DNA of 64,000 nucleotides from Pedobacter cryoconitis (GCF_001590605.1 NZ_CP014504.1:2976001-3040000), one strand, 5' to 3'; shown: positions 53,796-62,395, counted from the first letter of the stretch. A program made the numbers and translations. The notes: a model not told the origin generated them from the sequence alone.

Positions 53796-53814
53796 TTTGA
53801 ACACAGCGTTCAAA
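53796..53814 (+). promoter_or_regulatory. Inverted repeat in the lysS leader
   Basis: tttgaac / gttcaaa (53796-53802 with 53808-53814), spacer acagc. It falls at or just after the expected transcription start of lysS and could be an operator or a leader hairpin. Confidence 0.4.
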
Positions 53815-53864
53815 TCAGTAGCAAATTAGAGCTTATCCGGTGAAAGCCGAATATATAACATATT

Positions 53865-55586
53865 ATGAGTACAGGATTATCAGAATTAGAAATACTGCGC
53901 AGAAATGCGCTTACTCAGTTACGTGAACTGGGCATTGATCCGTATCCACCTGAAGGATATGAAATCAATACAAACGCAGCCGATATACTGGCTAATTACG
54001 AAAATAATAAGGAGGCTTATCAAAAGGTAAGTTTTGCAGGCAGGATCATGACCCGTCGTATTATGGGAAGTGCAGCTTTTGTAGAGATACAAGATTCTAC
54101 CGGCCGTATCCAGGTTTATTTAAAGAGAGACGAGCTTTGCCCTGAAGAGGATAAAACACTTTACAATACCGTTTTCAAGAAATTACTGGATCTTGGTGAT
54201 TTCATTGGAATTAAAGGATATGTCTTTACCACTCAAACAGGTGAGATCTCTGTACACGTAACTGAATTCAAATTACTGGCTAAATCACTAAAACCTCTTC
54301 CAATCGTTAAACGTGACGAAGATGGGAACATTTTTGATGGTTTTACTGATCCTGAACTAAGATACAGACAACGTTATGTCGATCTGACCGTAAATCCGGA
54401 CTTTAAACAGATCTTCATCACCCGTTCTAAGGTCATCAATACCATGAGAGCTTACTTCGATGAGCAAGGCTGGATGGAAGTGGAAACACCTATCCTGCAA
54501 GCTATCCATGGTGGAGCAGCAGCACGTCCTTTTAACACGCATCACAATACCCTGGATATGCCTTTATATCTGAGAATTGCGAATGAGCTATATTTAAAAA
54601 GACTGATCGTTGCTGGTTTTGATGGGGTATATGAGTTCGGAAAAATGTTCAGAAATGAAGGAATGGACCGTACGCATAACCCAGAGTTCACGTCGATGGA
54701 AATCTATGTAGCTTACAAAGATTATATCTGGATGATGGGTATGGTAGAAGCCTGTCTGGAGAAAGTAGCATTAGCTACACATGGTTCACCTATCGTTAAA
54801 GTTGGCGAACATGAAATTAACTTTGCAGGTCCTTACGAGAAACTGACGATGTATGAATCTATTCAGAAGTATACAGGGATCGATGTTTCAGCAATGACCG
54901 AAGAGCAGCTTAAAGAGACTTGTAAAAGCCTGAATATAGAGGTTGATCCGTCAATGGGCCGTGGAAAACTGGTTGATGAATTATTCAGTGAGAAAGTAGA
55001 AGCTAACTTAATTCAGCCTACCTACATTACTGATTACCCGATAGAAATGACACCACTGGCTAAAAAACACCGTAGTTCTGAAGGTTTGGTGGAGCGTTTC
55101 GAGCTTTTTGTAATGGGTAAAGAAATCGGTAACGCTTATACCGAGCTGAATGATCCTATTGATCAGAAAGAACGTTTTGAAGACCAGTTAAAACTGGCAG
55201 CAAGAGGGGATGATGAAGCGATGGCAATGGATGACGATTTTATCCGTGCACTAGAGTATGGCATGCCTCCAACTTCAGGTTTAGGTATTGGTATTGACCG
55301 TTTGGTCATGCTGATGACTAACCAGTCTACTATCCAGGAAGTACTTTTCTTCCCGCAGATGAGACCGGAGAAAAAAGCCAAAATCACTACTGACGAAGAT
55401 TTCGTAAATGCTGGTATCCCGGCCGAATGGGTTCAGGTAATCCGTAAAATGGGCTTTAACACTGTAGAAGATTTAGCAGGAGCCAATGCAAATAAGGTAT
55501 TTAACGATTTGGGCGGTATGCGCAAAAAGTTAAAACTTGAATTAGCTATGCCTTCAAAAGAAGACGTAACAGCCTGGTTCTCTTAA
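53865..55586 (+). CDS. lysS: Lysyl-tRNA synthetase, class II
   Basis: 573 residues. The N-terminal OB anticodon-binding domain (about 57-150, [20 protein letters not shown]) is followed by the class II catalytic core: motif 2 [19 protein letters not shown] and motif 3 [15 protein letters not shown]. The C-terminus continues about 70 residues beyond motif 3 ([18 protein letters not shown]), longer than the E. coli enzyme; this seems common in Bacteroidota. It charges tRNA-Lys. The leader holds a small inverted repeat, and a strong terminator follows. Confidence 0.96.
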   Translation: MSTGLSELEILRRNALTQLRELGIDPYPPEGYEINTNAADILANYENNKEAYQKVSFAGRIMTRRIMGSAAFVEIQDSTGRIQVYLKRDELCPEEDKTLYNTVFKKLLDLGDFIGIKGYVFTTQTGEISVHVTEFKLLAKSLKPLPIVKRDEDGNIFDGFTDPELRYRQRYVDLTVNPDFKQIFITRSKVINTMRAYFDEQGWMEVETPILQAIHGGAAARPFNTHHNTLDMPLYLRIANELYLKRLIVAGFDGVYEFGKMFRNEGMDRTHNPEFTSMEIYVAYKDYIWMMGMVEACLEKVALATHGSPIVKVGEHEINFAGPYEKLTMYESIQKYTGIDVSAMTEEQLKETCKSLNIEVDPSMGRGKLVDELFSEKVEANLIQPTYITDYPIEMTPLAKKHRSSEGLVERFELFVMGKEIGNAYTELNDPIDQKERFEDQLKLAARGDDEAMAMDDDFIRALEYGMPPTSGLGIGIDRLVMLMTNQSTIQEVLFFPQMRPEKKAKITTDEDFVNAGIPAEWVQVIRKMGFNTVEDLAGANANKVFNDLGGMRKKLKLELAMPSKEDVTAWFS

Positions 55587-55606
55587 CATAATCATAACAA
55601 AAACTT

Positions 55607-55640
55607 AAAGGCCTGCTATATTGATTTATAGCAGGCCTTT
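55607..55640 (+). terminator. Terminator of lysS
   Basis: A perfect 14-bp stem (aaaggcctgctata / tatagcaggccttt, 55607-55620 with 55627-55640) with a 6-base loop lies 20 bases after the lysS stop. Confidence 0.88.
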
Positions 55641-55672
55641 CCTATTTTTAGCAAACAATAAAATTGAATGTT

Positions 55673-55885
55673 ATGAATAATTCAAGTCTGGAGATAACTG
55701 AAAACGAATACTGCATAAAATTAAGTAAAGATGCCTTTGATTTGTCCCTGATCCGTCAGCTTATCAAAAGAATTCAATCTGAACAATTGTTTTTCAGCAG
55801 AAAAAAAGAAGGTATGGAAGATGACATCATCAGCCGTGGCGCAATGGAAAGTATTGATGCTTTTGACCAGCTGAGTGATAAATAA
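55673..55885 (+). CDS. Small hypothetical protein
   Basis: 70 residues from ATG 55673; a TTG three codons earlier is less likely. Helical and charged (CIKLSKDAFDLSLIRQLIKR, KKEGMEDDIISRGAMESIDA). No signal peptide, membrane segment or known motif. It sits between the lysS terminator and its own bidirectional terminator, with only about 30 bases of leader. It could be a real short gene with its own promoter or be made by read-through from lysS. Confidence is moderate because of its small size. Confidence 0.6.
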   Translation: MNNSSLEITENEYCIKLSKDAFDLSLIRQLIKRIQSEQLFFSRKKEGMEDDIISRGAMESIDAFDQLSDK

Positions 55886-55914
55886 AAAAAGCCACGATGA
55901 TGTGGCTTTTTTTA
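55884..55914. terminator. Bidirectional terminator between the small gene and the TPR-like gene
   Basis: gccac / gtggc (55891-55895 with 55902-55906), flanked by seven A and seven T that extend the stem. It lies between convergent genes. Confidence 0.82.
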
Positions 55915-55941
55915 TTTATTGTCAGGCTAATTCCTAATTAA

Positions 55942-56481
55942 CTACCTATATCTTACTTGCTGTTGCTTATCCATCATGCCCAGCTGATCTTTCATTTGTT
56001 TGATCTGATCTGCCAGTAATTTGTTCTTATCCGCTTTCTTAGCTTCTGTCAGATAAATCTGTGCTTCTCTTTTATTACGTTTACCCATAGCAATACCAGC
56101 TAAACTTAATTTCGCCAATGCGATATTATGATCCATCTGCATACCCAATGCTAAAGCTTTCTTGAAATATTTCTCAGATTGCATCGGCGCTTTTCTCGAT
56201 TCAATCAAACCGATCAACAACTGATAATAACCATGCTGAGGTCTGATCAACTGTGTTTCATAATTTGTTATTCTATTTAAAAAGCGTTCCGCTTTAGGCA
56301 TATCATCTTTACGTAAAAACCATTGTGCAAGCAGCATGTTTTCGTTGTAGAAAAAAGTAGCTACGATGAGTATACTAATCAATACCGCTAAAACTCCCCA
56401 ACCCCAAAAACCGAAAATCATAAGTGCTACCGCACCCCCCAGTATCACAAAAGCTGCGATAAGTCTTACTATGTTTGGCAT
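55942..56481 (-). CDS. Membrane protein with TPR-like helical domain
   Basis: 179 residues. Two N-terminal hydrophobic helices (about 5-25 and 27-45, GGAVALMIFGFWGWGVLAVL and on) are followed by a soluble helical part with repeat-like pairs (LRKDDMPKAERFLNRI, KKALALGMQMDHNIALAKLS, KREAQIYLTEAKKA), which resemble TPR helices. It ends in KQQQVRYR. No enzyme motif; probably a scaffold facing the cytoplasm. It is divergent from the thioredoxin gene across a region that holds a 17-bp inverted repeat. Confidence 0.78.
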   Translation of the reverse strand: MPNIVRLIAAFVILGGAVALMIFGFWGWGVLAVLISILIVATFFYNENMLLAQWFLRKDDMPKAERFLNRITNYETQLIRPQHGYYQLLIGLIESRKAPMQSEKYFKKALALGMQMDHNIALAKLSLAGIAMGKRNKREAQIYLTEAKKADKNKLLADQIKQMKDQLGMMDKQQQVRYR

Positions 56482-56581
56482 ATCTATTTTTAATTATTTC
56501 GTGCAAATATCGTGTTTATATACCAAAAATCAGATTTAAATTTAAAACAGATGCTAAAAATGTTTATCTCATTTTGATGCT

Positions 56582-56589
56582 TATCTTTG
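56582..56589 (+). promoter_or_regulatory. Putative -7 promoter element of the thioredoxin-ung genes
   Basis: TATCTTTG, exact to TAnnTTTG, ends where the left arm of the 17-bp inverted repeat begins. Transcription would start inside that arm. Confidence 0.45.
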
Positions 56590-56648
56590 TTAAAACCTGA
56601 CCAGAGTCATTCTTCAGCTATGAATAATAATTCTGGTCAGGTTTTAAC
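56589..56648. repeat. 17-bp perfect inverted repeat upstream of the thioredoxin gene
   Basis: gttaaaacctgaccaga (56589-56605) pairs perfectly with 56632-56648, with a 26-base spacer that itself contains attc / gaat. It lies 26 bases before the thioredoxin ATG and overlaps a candidate -7 box, so it may be an operator or a leader hairpin. Confidence 0.85.
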
Positions 56649-56673
56649 ACCAAAACTAAAGGCGAAATAAAAT

Positions 56674-57081
56674 ATGCTAAATACAGCTGCCCGGGAGAAA
56701 TTATTTGAATCTCCGGAAATGAAAGCACAATATGCTATAGAATATCCTGGCTACGCGCCCGATCCTGAGGCTGTAGAAAAGCTAAAATCATTGCTTCAGC
56801 ATATAAAGGTTATGATTGTACTGGGTACCTGGTGCGGAGACTGCAGAAGACAAGTACCCCGGCTGTATAAAATTCTGGATCAGGCCGGTTTTTTAGCAGA
56901 ACAAATCACACTGATCTTTGTTGATGAATCAAAAAAGGCAGCCAATGGATTAACCGATCACCTGAATATAGACAAGGTTCCCACTTTCATCTTTACTGAA
57001 AATGAGCAAGAGATCGGCAGGATTACAGAATCTCCCTTAGTTACGCTGGAAAGCGATATAATTGAAATACTTACTAAATAA
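56674..57081 (+). CDS. Thioredoxin-family protein
   Basis: 135 residues with a thioredoxin fold. The active site is C54-G-D-C57 (LGTWCGDCRRQVPRLYK), and the cis-Pro region is NIDKVPTFIFTENEQEIGR. The CGDC dipeptide differs from CGPC of thioredoxin 1, so redox potential and partners probably differ. About 40 residues precede the fold (FESPEMKAQYAIEYPGYAP). No signal peptide is seen, so it is cytoplasmic. It is followed after 8 bases by ung, in one likely transcript. Confidence 0.89.
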   Translation: MLNTAAREKLFESPEMKAQYAIEYPGYAPDPEAVEKLKSLLQHIKVMIVLGTWCGDCRRQVPRLYKILDQAGFLAEQITLIFVDESKKAANGLTDHLNIDKVPTFIFTENEQEIGRITESPLVTLESDIIEILTK

Positions 57082-57089
57082 AATATTAA

Positions 57090-57767
57090 ATGTCAGCAGC
57101 ATTAGAACCAGGCTGGTTAAAAGTACTGGAACCTGAATTTGAAAAAGAATACATGAAAAACCTGAAGGCCTTTCTCCTGCAGGAAAAAGAAACAGGAAAA
57201 ACAGTGTATCCGAAAGGTGCAGATATTTTTGCAGCCTTTAACCATACCCCTTTTGACAAAGTAGAAGTGGTGATCTTAGGTCAGGACCCCTACCATGGAG
57301 ACGGGCAGGCACACGGACTTTCCTTCTCCGTACAAAAAGGAGTAGCCACGCCCCCATCTTTGAAGAATATTTATAAAGAACTGGAAACAGATATAGCAGG
57401 GTTTAAAACACCAAATCACGGTAACCTTACCCAATGGGCTGATGAAGGCGTATTATTACTGAACGCATCCCTTACAGTTCGCGCACACGAACCAGGTTCC
57501 CATCAGGGTAAAGGCTGGGAAGCATTTACTGACCAGGCTATCAGCCAGCTTTCTGATAAAAAAACAGGATTGGTGTTTTTACTATGGGGTAAGTTTGCAC
57601 AACAAAAAGCTGTACTGATTGATGAAAAGAAACATACAGTTTTAAAATCTGCACACCCCTCGCCATTTTCTGCTTACACCGGATTTTTTGGTAGTAAACA
57701 TTTCTCGAAAACAAATGAAATTCTGATTGCTGAAGGAAAGAAGCAAATTAACTGGCAGATCAGCTAA
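57090..57767 (+). CDS. ung: Uracil-DNA glycosylase, family 1
   Basis: 225 residues. The water-activating loop GQDPYHGDGQAHGLSFSV has catalytic D66; the Leu loop HPSPFSAYTGFFGSKHFS has H189. LLNASLTVRAHEPGSHQGKG is the conserved Ser-Pro-Gly region. It removes uracil from DNA in base-excision repair. It follows the thioredoxin gene by 8 bases. A 14-bp tandem array and a hairpin follow it. Confidence 0.97.
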   Translation: MSAALEPGWLKVLEPEFEKEYMKNLKAFLLQEKETGKTVYPKGADIFAAFNHTPFDKVEVVILGQDPYHGDGQAHGLSFSVQKGVATPPSLKNIYKELETDIAGFKTPNHGNLTQWADEGVLLLNASLTVRAHEPGSHQGKGWEAFTDQAISQLSDKKTGLVFLLWGKFAQQKAVLIDEKKHTVLKSAHPSPFSAYTGFFGSKHFSKTNEILIAEGKKQINWQIS

Positions 57768-57803
57768 TCTTAAAAGCAGGTCATGCAGTTATAAATTAGC
57801 AAC

Positions 57804-57913
57804 ATGCTGGCACCATATTGGGCGCCATAAATTAAGCACCATATATTAAGTACCATACGTTGGCACCCTACATTGGGCACCCTACATTGGGCACCATACA
57901 TTGAGCACCATAC
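57804..57913. repeat. Tandem array of eight 14-bp units
   Basis: Eight consecutive units (two shortened to 13 bp) fit the consensus ATTGGGCACCATAC and fill 110 bases without gaps. Units 6 and 7 differ at only two positions, and unit 1 is the most degenerate. It is non-coding: a 14-bp period shifts frame each unit and stops appear. It lies between convergent ung and the Lrp-family gene. Confidence 0.93.
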
Positions 57914-57959
57914 AATTGTGGAGAAACAGTTTATAGCTTATTTTTAAGCGAAACGATGA

Positions 57960-57998
57960 AAATTAATTTCTGGTAGTTTTTCTACCAGAAATTAATTT
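57960..57998. terminator. Hairpin between ung and the Lrp-family gene
   Basis: A perfect 17-bp stem (57960-57976 with 57982-57998, containing ttctggtag / ctaccagaa) has loop ttttt. It lies between convergent genes; flanking T runs are weak, so termination strength is uncertain. Confidence 0.65.
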
Positions 57999-58028
57999 GA
58001 AGAAGTTGTAGCTAAAAAGAAGCATAAA

Positions 58029-58499
58029 CTAATACTCTAAGGGGACAATCGGCTCTTTCTTGGTGGTCGACATGATCATCATGGTCTGAAAAGTTTTCAC
58101 TACGCTGATTTTACTGATTTTGTCCATAATCAGACGCTCGTAAGCTTTAATATCACTTACATAAACTTTCAACAGGAAATCTGCCTGTCCTGTCACATGG
58201 TGACATTCAGTAATTTCTTTAATCTGGTTGACCTCATCCAAAAATATCTGGATCGTATTGTTCTTGTGGAAGTCCAATTGTACCTGAATAAACGTTTTAA
58301 TGCCTAAACCCAGTTTCTCTTCATCCACTAATGCATGGTAACTCTTAATGAAACCGGACATCTCCAGTTTTCTTACTCTTTCTAAAGTAGGTGCTGGTGA
58401 CAACCCAATTTCCTGCGATAAAAGCAAATTGGTTATTCTTCCGTTTTCTTGTAAAAGTTTAAGTATTTTAAAATCTATCTTATCTAATTCTGCTGCCAT
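58029..58499 (-). CDS. Lrp/AsnC-family transcriptional regulator
   Basis: 156 residues. The N-terminal HTH (about 5-55, DKIDFKILKLLQENGRITN and LLSQEIGLSPAPTLERVRKL, in part) is followed by the RAM effector-binding domain (about 70-145, TECHHVTGQADFLLKVYVSD). Family members respond to amino acids. It is divergent from mntR, with 137 bases between the starts. The amino-acid ligand and targets are unknown. Confidence 0.94.
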   Translation of the reverse strand: MAAELDKIDFKILKLLQENGRITNLLLSQEIGLSPAPTLERVRKLEMSGFIKSYHALVDEEKLGLGIKTFIQVQLDFHKNNTIQIFLDEVNQIKEITECHHVTGQADFLLKVYVSDIKAYERLIMDKISKISVVKTFQTMMIMSTTKKEPIVPLEY

Positions 58500-58599
58500 T
58501 TTTCCGATCTTGAACCCAAAGGTAGAATAAGAACACCTTATTTACCAAATTTAATTCTAAAAATAAACATAAAAATTATGCTTTATTTTATCTAATAAT

Positions 58600-58617
58600 T
58601 TTTAGATTTACCTAAAA
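58600..58617 (+). promoter_or_regulatory. Palindrome upstream of mntR, candidate metal-regulator site 1
   Basis: TTTTAG-N6-CTAAAA, a perfect inverted repeat 20 bases before the mntR ATG. The half-site resembles that of the second palindrome (TTAG / CTAA). Confidence 0.55.
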
Positions 58618-58621
58618 CTAT

Positions 58622-58634
58622 TATTAGGCTAATA
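58622..58634 (+). promoter_or_regulatory. Palindrome overlapping the mntR ribosome-binding region, candidate site 2
   Basis: TATTAGGCTAATA is a perfect odd palindrome ending two bases before the mntR ATG. With site 1 it suggests autoregulation by a DtxR/MntR protein. Confidence 0.55.
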
Positions 58635-58636
58635 CA

Positions 58637-59302
58637 ATGCATTCATTTACTGAAGAGAATTACCTCAAAGTCATTTATCACATCTCCCAAACTGAGCCAG
58701 GTACGGTACAAACCAATGCAATTGCCAATGGATTGAACACCAAAGCCGCCTCTGTAACTGATATGCTTAAAAAGCTGGCAGATAAGCAATTAATTGATTA
58801 TATTAAGTACCAGGGAGTCACATTAACTGAAAAAGGGAAAGCTGCCGCAATCAAAGTCATCAGAAAACACCGGTTATGGGAAGTCTTTTTAGTAGACAAA
58901 TTGAAATTCAGGTGGGATGAAGTCCATGATATTGCAGAAGAACTTGAACACATCAACTCTTCCATACTCGTAGAACGGTTAGACGATTTTCTTGGTTTTC
59001 CTAAGCGGGATCCTCATGGAGATCCGATTCCAGATCAGCATGGAAACTTTGAACTTTCTGCACATATACACCTCCATGAAATTGCCAAAGGAAAAACTGG
59101 CATCATTATCGGGGTCAGTGAACATTCTTCTCCATTTTTAATTCATCTGGAGAAATTAGGTTTAACCATAGGTGTAGCAATAACCGTCCATGGAATTACC
59201 GCCTATGATGGTTCAGTAGAGCTGATAGCCAATGCTCAAAAGATAAATGTCAGCCGCAAAGTAGCGCAGCACATCCTGGTTAAATTAGAAGAAACCAAGT
59301 AA
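58637..59302 (+). CDS. mntR: DtxR/MntR-family metal-dependent transcriptional regulator
   Basis: 221 residues. The N-terminal winged helix (MHSFTEENYLKVIYHISQ, ASVTDMLKKLADKQLIDYIK) and the dimerisation/metal domain (about 70-140, IRKHRLWEVFLVDKL, DEVHDIAEELEHINS) are typical DtxR. A C-terminal FeoA/SH3-like domain (about 150-215) gives the long form. The metal ligands H77, E80-like and H-E pairs are plausible but were not verified one by one. It lies 41 bases upstream of an Nramp transporter gene, so it most likely represses that gene when manganese or iron is plentiful. Confidence 0.9.
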   Translation: MHSFTEENYLKVIYHISQTEPGTVQTNAIANGLNTKAASVTDMLKKLADKQLIDYIKYQGVTLTEKGKAAAIKVIRKHRLWEVFLVDKLKFRWDEVHDIAEELEHINSSILVERLDDFLGFPKRDPHGDPIPDQHGNFELSAHIHLHEIAKGKTGIIIGVSEHSSPFLIHLEKLGLTIGVAITVHGITAYDGSVELIANAQKINVSRKVAQHILVKLEETK

Positions 59303-59343
59303 TATTAGAAGAAGCTGTTAATAATTAAAAGAATTTTTAGCTG

Positions 59344-61206
59344 ATGAAGCAGACAGAATCATTAAGTGAAGTACATCAAAGTGTAGATACCGGTAAGCGT
59401 ACCGGATGGAGAAGGATATTATCTTTTATTGGCCCGGCTTACCTGGTTAGTGTTGGTTATATGGATCCCGGAAACTGGGCGACCGATCTTGCAGGAGGTA
59501 GTAAATTCGGTTATCAGCTCATCTGGGTATTGCTGATGTCGAACTTAATCGCCTTGTTATTACAATCATTAAGCGCGAGGTTAGGTATTGTAAGAGGTCT
59601 TGATTTAGCGCAGGCTTCCAGAAATGCCTATCCTAAATGGGTAAATATTCCCTTATTTGGTTTAGCGCAAACTGCAATTGTAGCCTGTGACCTTGCTGAA
59701 ATTATTGGTATGGCCATTGGTTTAAACCTGCTTTTCGGCCTTCCGCTGATCTGGGGTATCAGTATCACTATTTTTGACACCGTTTTACTTTTATTCCTGA
59801 TGAATAAGGGAATGCGGAAAATGGAAGTTTTTATCGTTTCCATGGTTTTCATTGTAGGGATCTCCTTTTTAGTAGAGATGTTTATCGTAGAGCCATCCTT
59901 AAAAGAAATCGTCAAAGGACTGGAACCTTCAGTACTCTCCGGACAAGCGCTGTACATTGCTATTGGTATAATCGGTGCGACTGTGATGCCACATAACCTG
60001 TACCTCCATTCTTCCCTGGTTCAGACCAGGAAGTTTGAGCGCGATGATAAAGGGATTAAAGAAGCGATCAAATTCAACTTTATAGATACTGCTGTTGCAC
60101 TTAACCTGGCTTTTTTTGTAAACGCAGCGATCCTGATCCTGGCTGCAGCTGCCTTTTATAAAAATGGCATGCATGAAGTTGCTGAAATACAGGATGCCTA
60201 TAAGCTGCTTGGACATATTTTTGGCGGAGTTGCACCAAGTCTTTTCGCAATCGCACTGATTGCAGCTGGACAAAGTTCTACCATAACCGGGACACTGGCA
60301 GGACAGATTGTAATGGAAGGTCACCTGAACCTTAGGATACAACCCTGGTTACGGCGCTTAATTACGCGCTTGCTAGCTATTATCCCTGCCTTTTTCACCA
60401 TCCTTTATTTTGGAAATGATGCATTGAGCGGTCTATTGATTTTAAGCCAGGTCGTTTTAAGTTTACAACTCGGTTTTGCGGTGATCCCACTGATCCACTT
60501 CACTTCCGATAAAAAAGAAATGAAAGGCTTTGCCATCAAACTCTGGGTCAAAATACTGGCATGGATCAGTGCTGCTGTTATTGTTGCCCTGAATATTAAA
60601 CTCGTTATAGAAGAGATCTCAGGATGGGCAACAGCCACACATGGATGGTATATTTATGGATTAATTATTCCGGTTGCTGTCTTGATTGGATTACTTTTAA
60701 TGTATGTTTTCGTTTATCCGATGCTTAATTCCAGCACGATACAACAGAAAAACATTCCCCATGGAAATGCAATGGCAATTGATCCTGTAGACCAGATCCA
60801 TTATACCAGGATTGGCATTACCGTCGACTTCTCTAAAAATGACCTGAACACGATCCGCCATGCACTGATCCAGGGTGGAAAGAAAGCAGATTACCATTTA
60901 ATCCATATCGTGGAAACCGCCGGCGCCCAGTACCATGGGAAAGCTGCACTCGACCATGAAACACTAAGTGATTCAGAAAATCTGAAGAAGTATGGTCAGA
61001 ATCTGGCCGATCTCGGTTATCATGGCATTCCACACATCGGTTTTGGAGGAGCAGCGCGTGCGATTGCAGAAATTACTAAAACCAACGATTTACAGTTACT
61101 CGTGATGGGTGCACATGGACATAAAGGCCTGAAGGACTTGATTTTCGGGACTACTGTAGATGCAGTAAGACACAAAATAACAATACCAGTATTGGTAGTC
61201 AGATAA
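59344..61206 (+). CDS. mntH: Nramp-family divalent metal transporter with C-terminal UspA domain
   Basis: 620 residues, against about 410 for typical MntH. The transporter part (about 25-465) has the metal-binding motifs DPGN (41-44) and MPH (215-217) and about 11 helices; it imports Mn or Fe with protons. From about 485 a cytoplasmic universal-stress-protein domain follows, with the ATP-type loop GAHGHKGLKDLIFGTT near the end and ITIPVLVVR. The fusion suggests nucleotide- or stress-linked control of metal uptake. It is downstream of mntR in the same transcript. Confidence 0.93.
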   Translation: MKQTESLSEVHQSVDTGKRTGWRRILSFIGPAYLVSVGYMDPGNWATDLAGGSKFGYQLIWVLLMSNLIALLLQSLSARLGIVRGLDLAQASRNAYPKWVNIPLFGLAQTAIVACDLAEIIGMAIGLNLLFGLPLIWGISITIFDTVLLLFLMNKGMRKMEVFIVSMVFIVGISFLVEMFIVEPSLKEIVKGLEPSVLSGQALYIAIGIIGATVMPHNLYLHSSLVQTRKFERDDKGIKEAIKFNFIDTAVALNLAFFVNAAILILAAAAFYKNGMHEVAEIQDAYKLLGHIFGGVAPSLFAIALIAAGQSSTITGTLAGQIVMEGHLNLRIQPWLRRLITRLLAIIPAFFTILYFGNDALSGLLILSQVVLSLQLGFAVIPLIHFTSDKKEMKGFAIKLWVKILAWISAAVIVALNIKLVIEEISGWATATHGWYIYGLIIPVAVLIGLLLMYVFVYPMLNSSTIQQKNIPHGNAMAIDPVDQIHYTRIGITVDFSKNDLNTIRHALIQGGKKADYHLIHIVETAGAQYHGKAALDHETLSDSENLKKYGQNLADLGYHGIPHIGFGGAARAIAEITKTNDLQLLVMGAHGHKGLKDLIFGTTVDAVRHKITIPVLVVR

Positions 61207-61237
61207 CCTGGCACAATCCTATATCCATTGTAAAATT

Positions 61238-61272
61238 CAGAAAGAATTGCCGTAAATCGGCAATTCTTTCTG
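61238..61272 (+). terminator. Hairpin after mntH
   Basis: A perfect 15-bp stem (cagaaagaattgccg / cggcaattctttctg) with loop taaat lies 31 bases after the mntH stop and 15 bases before the smpB start. There is no T run, so it may attenuate rather than stop transcription. Confidence 0.65.
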
Positions 61273-61287
61273 ATATTAGCTGATTCT

Positions 61288-61737
61288 ATGGCGACTGACA
61301 TTCAAATAAAAAATAAAAGAGCATACTTCGATTACCATGTTGTTGATAAATACAACGCCGGACTGGCTTTGCTTGGAACTGAGATCAAAGCGATCAGACA
61401 AGGTAAAGCCAATATGACCGATGCTTTCTGCATGTTCATTGGTAATGTACTTTATGTAAGAAATCTTCATATCTCAGAATACAGCCACAGTTCTTTCCAT
61501 CACCATGATATTAAACGTGACCGGATCTTACTGCTGCAAAAAAAGGAATTGAAAAAATTAAAATTCAGAAGTGAAGAAAAAGGATATACGATTGTTCCGC
61601 TTCGCATTTTCACCAATGAAAGAGGTTTTGCAAAAATAGAAATCGCATTGGCACAAGGAAAGAAAGACTTTGACAAAAGAGATAGTATCAAAGACCGCGA
61701 ATCCAAACGTGAAATGGACCGGGCAATGAAAGGCTAA
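61288..61737 (+). CDS. smpB: SsrA-binding protein
   Basis: 149 residues. NKRAYFDYHVVDKYNAGLAL, GTEIKAIRQGKANMTDAF and the basic C-terminal tail (KDFDKRDSIKDRESKREMDR) are SmpB hallmarks. It binds tmRNA and rescues stalled ribosomes. The tmRNA gene is not in the window. It is convergent with pcm; one base separates the two stop codons. Confidence 0.96.
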   Translation: MATDIQIKNKRAYFDYHVVDKYNAGLALLGTEIKAIRQGKANMTDAFCMFIGNVLYVRNLHISEYSHSSFHHHDIKRDRILLLQKKELKKLKFRSEEKGYTIVPLRIFTNERGFAKIEIALAQGKKDFDKRDSIKDRESKREMDRAMKG

Positions 61738-61738
61738 A

Positions 61739-62395
61739 TTACCAGGCCTGGTCCCCTACCAGTGGTACAAACCTAAAAGTATCCAATTCAAACTTCTCAT
61801 AGTCAGTTTCACTGACACGGATCACTGTAACCATAATCTGTGAATGTTCATCACCTACCGGGATCACCAGCATACCACCAATTTTTAATTGCTTCAATAA
61901 GATTTCAGGAACAAACGGCGCACCAGCAGTTACAATAATTTTGTGGTAAGGCGCATGCGCTGCAATTCCCATTGAACCATCGCCAAAAAAGAAGTTCGCA
62001 TGATACCCCATTCCGGGCAATACTTTCAATGTGTGTTTGTAAATACTTTCTTGTCTTTCGATCGTAAATACTTCTGCGCCCAGTTCCATTAAAATACAAG
62101 TCTGATAACCAGAGCCGGTACCAATTTCCAGCACTTTATCGCCTTTATTAATATGCAGTAACTCACTTTGGTAAGCTACCGTATAAGGCTGAGAAATAGT
62201 CTGTCCATCACCAATCGGGAAAGCAATATCTTTATAAGCCTGGTTCCAGAAGGTTTCATCAAAGAAAAAATGTCTTGGTACTTTTCCAATTGCACTCAGT
62301 ACACGTTCATCTGTGATGCCTCTTGATTTAAGATGTTCCACTAATTTTTTCCTTGCTCCTCTTTCCCGGTAATTATCTACAAACTTATACGCCAT
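61739..62395 (-). CDS. pcm: Protein-L-isoaspartate O-methyltransferase
   Basis: 218 residues from ATG 62395; a TTG three codons upstream is possible. The PCMT hallmark DGQTISQPYTVAYQSELL and the SAM motif VLEIGTGSGYQTCILMELG are clear, and GGMLVIPVGDE is the post-motif. It repairs isoaspartyl residues in damaged proteins. It is convergent with smpB with almost no spacer. Confidence 0.95.
   Translation of the reverse strand: MAYKFVDNYRERGARKKLVEHLKSRGITDERVLSAIGKVPRHFFFDETFWNQAYKDIAFPIGDGQTISQPYTVAYQSELLHINKGDKVLEIGTGSGYQTCILMELGAEVFTIERQESIYKHTLKVLPGMGYHANFFFGDGSMGIAAHAPYHKIIVTAGAPFVPEILLKQLKIGGMLVIPVGDEHSQIMVTVIRVSETDYEKFELDTFRFVPLVGDQAW

Noticed and set aside
57804..57913. CRISPR array
   Set aside because: Units are directly adjacent with no unique spacers and no cas genes are present.
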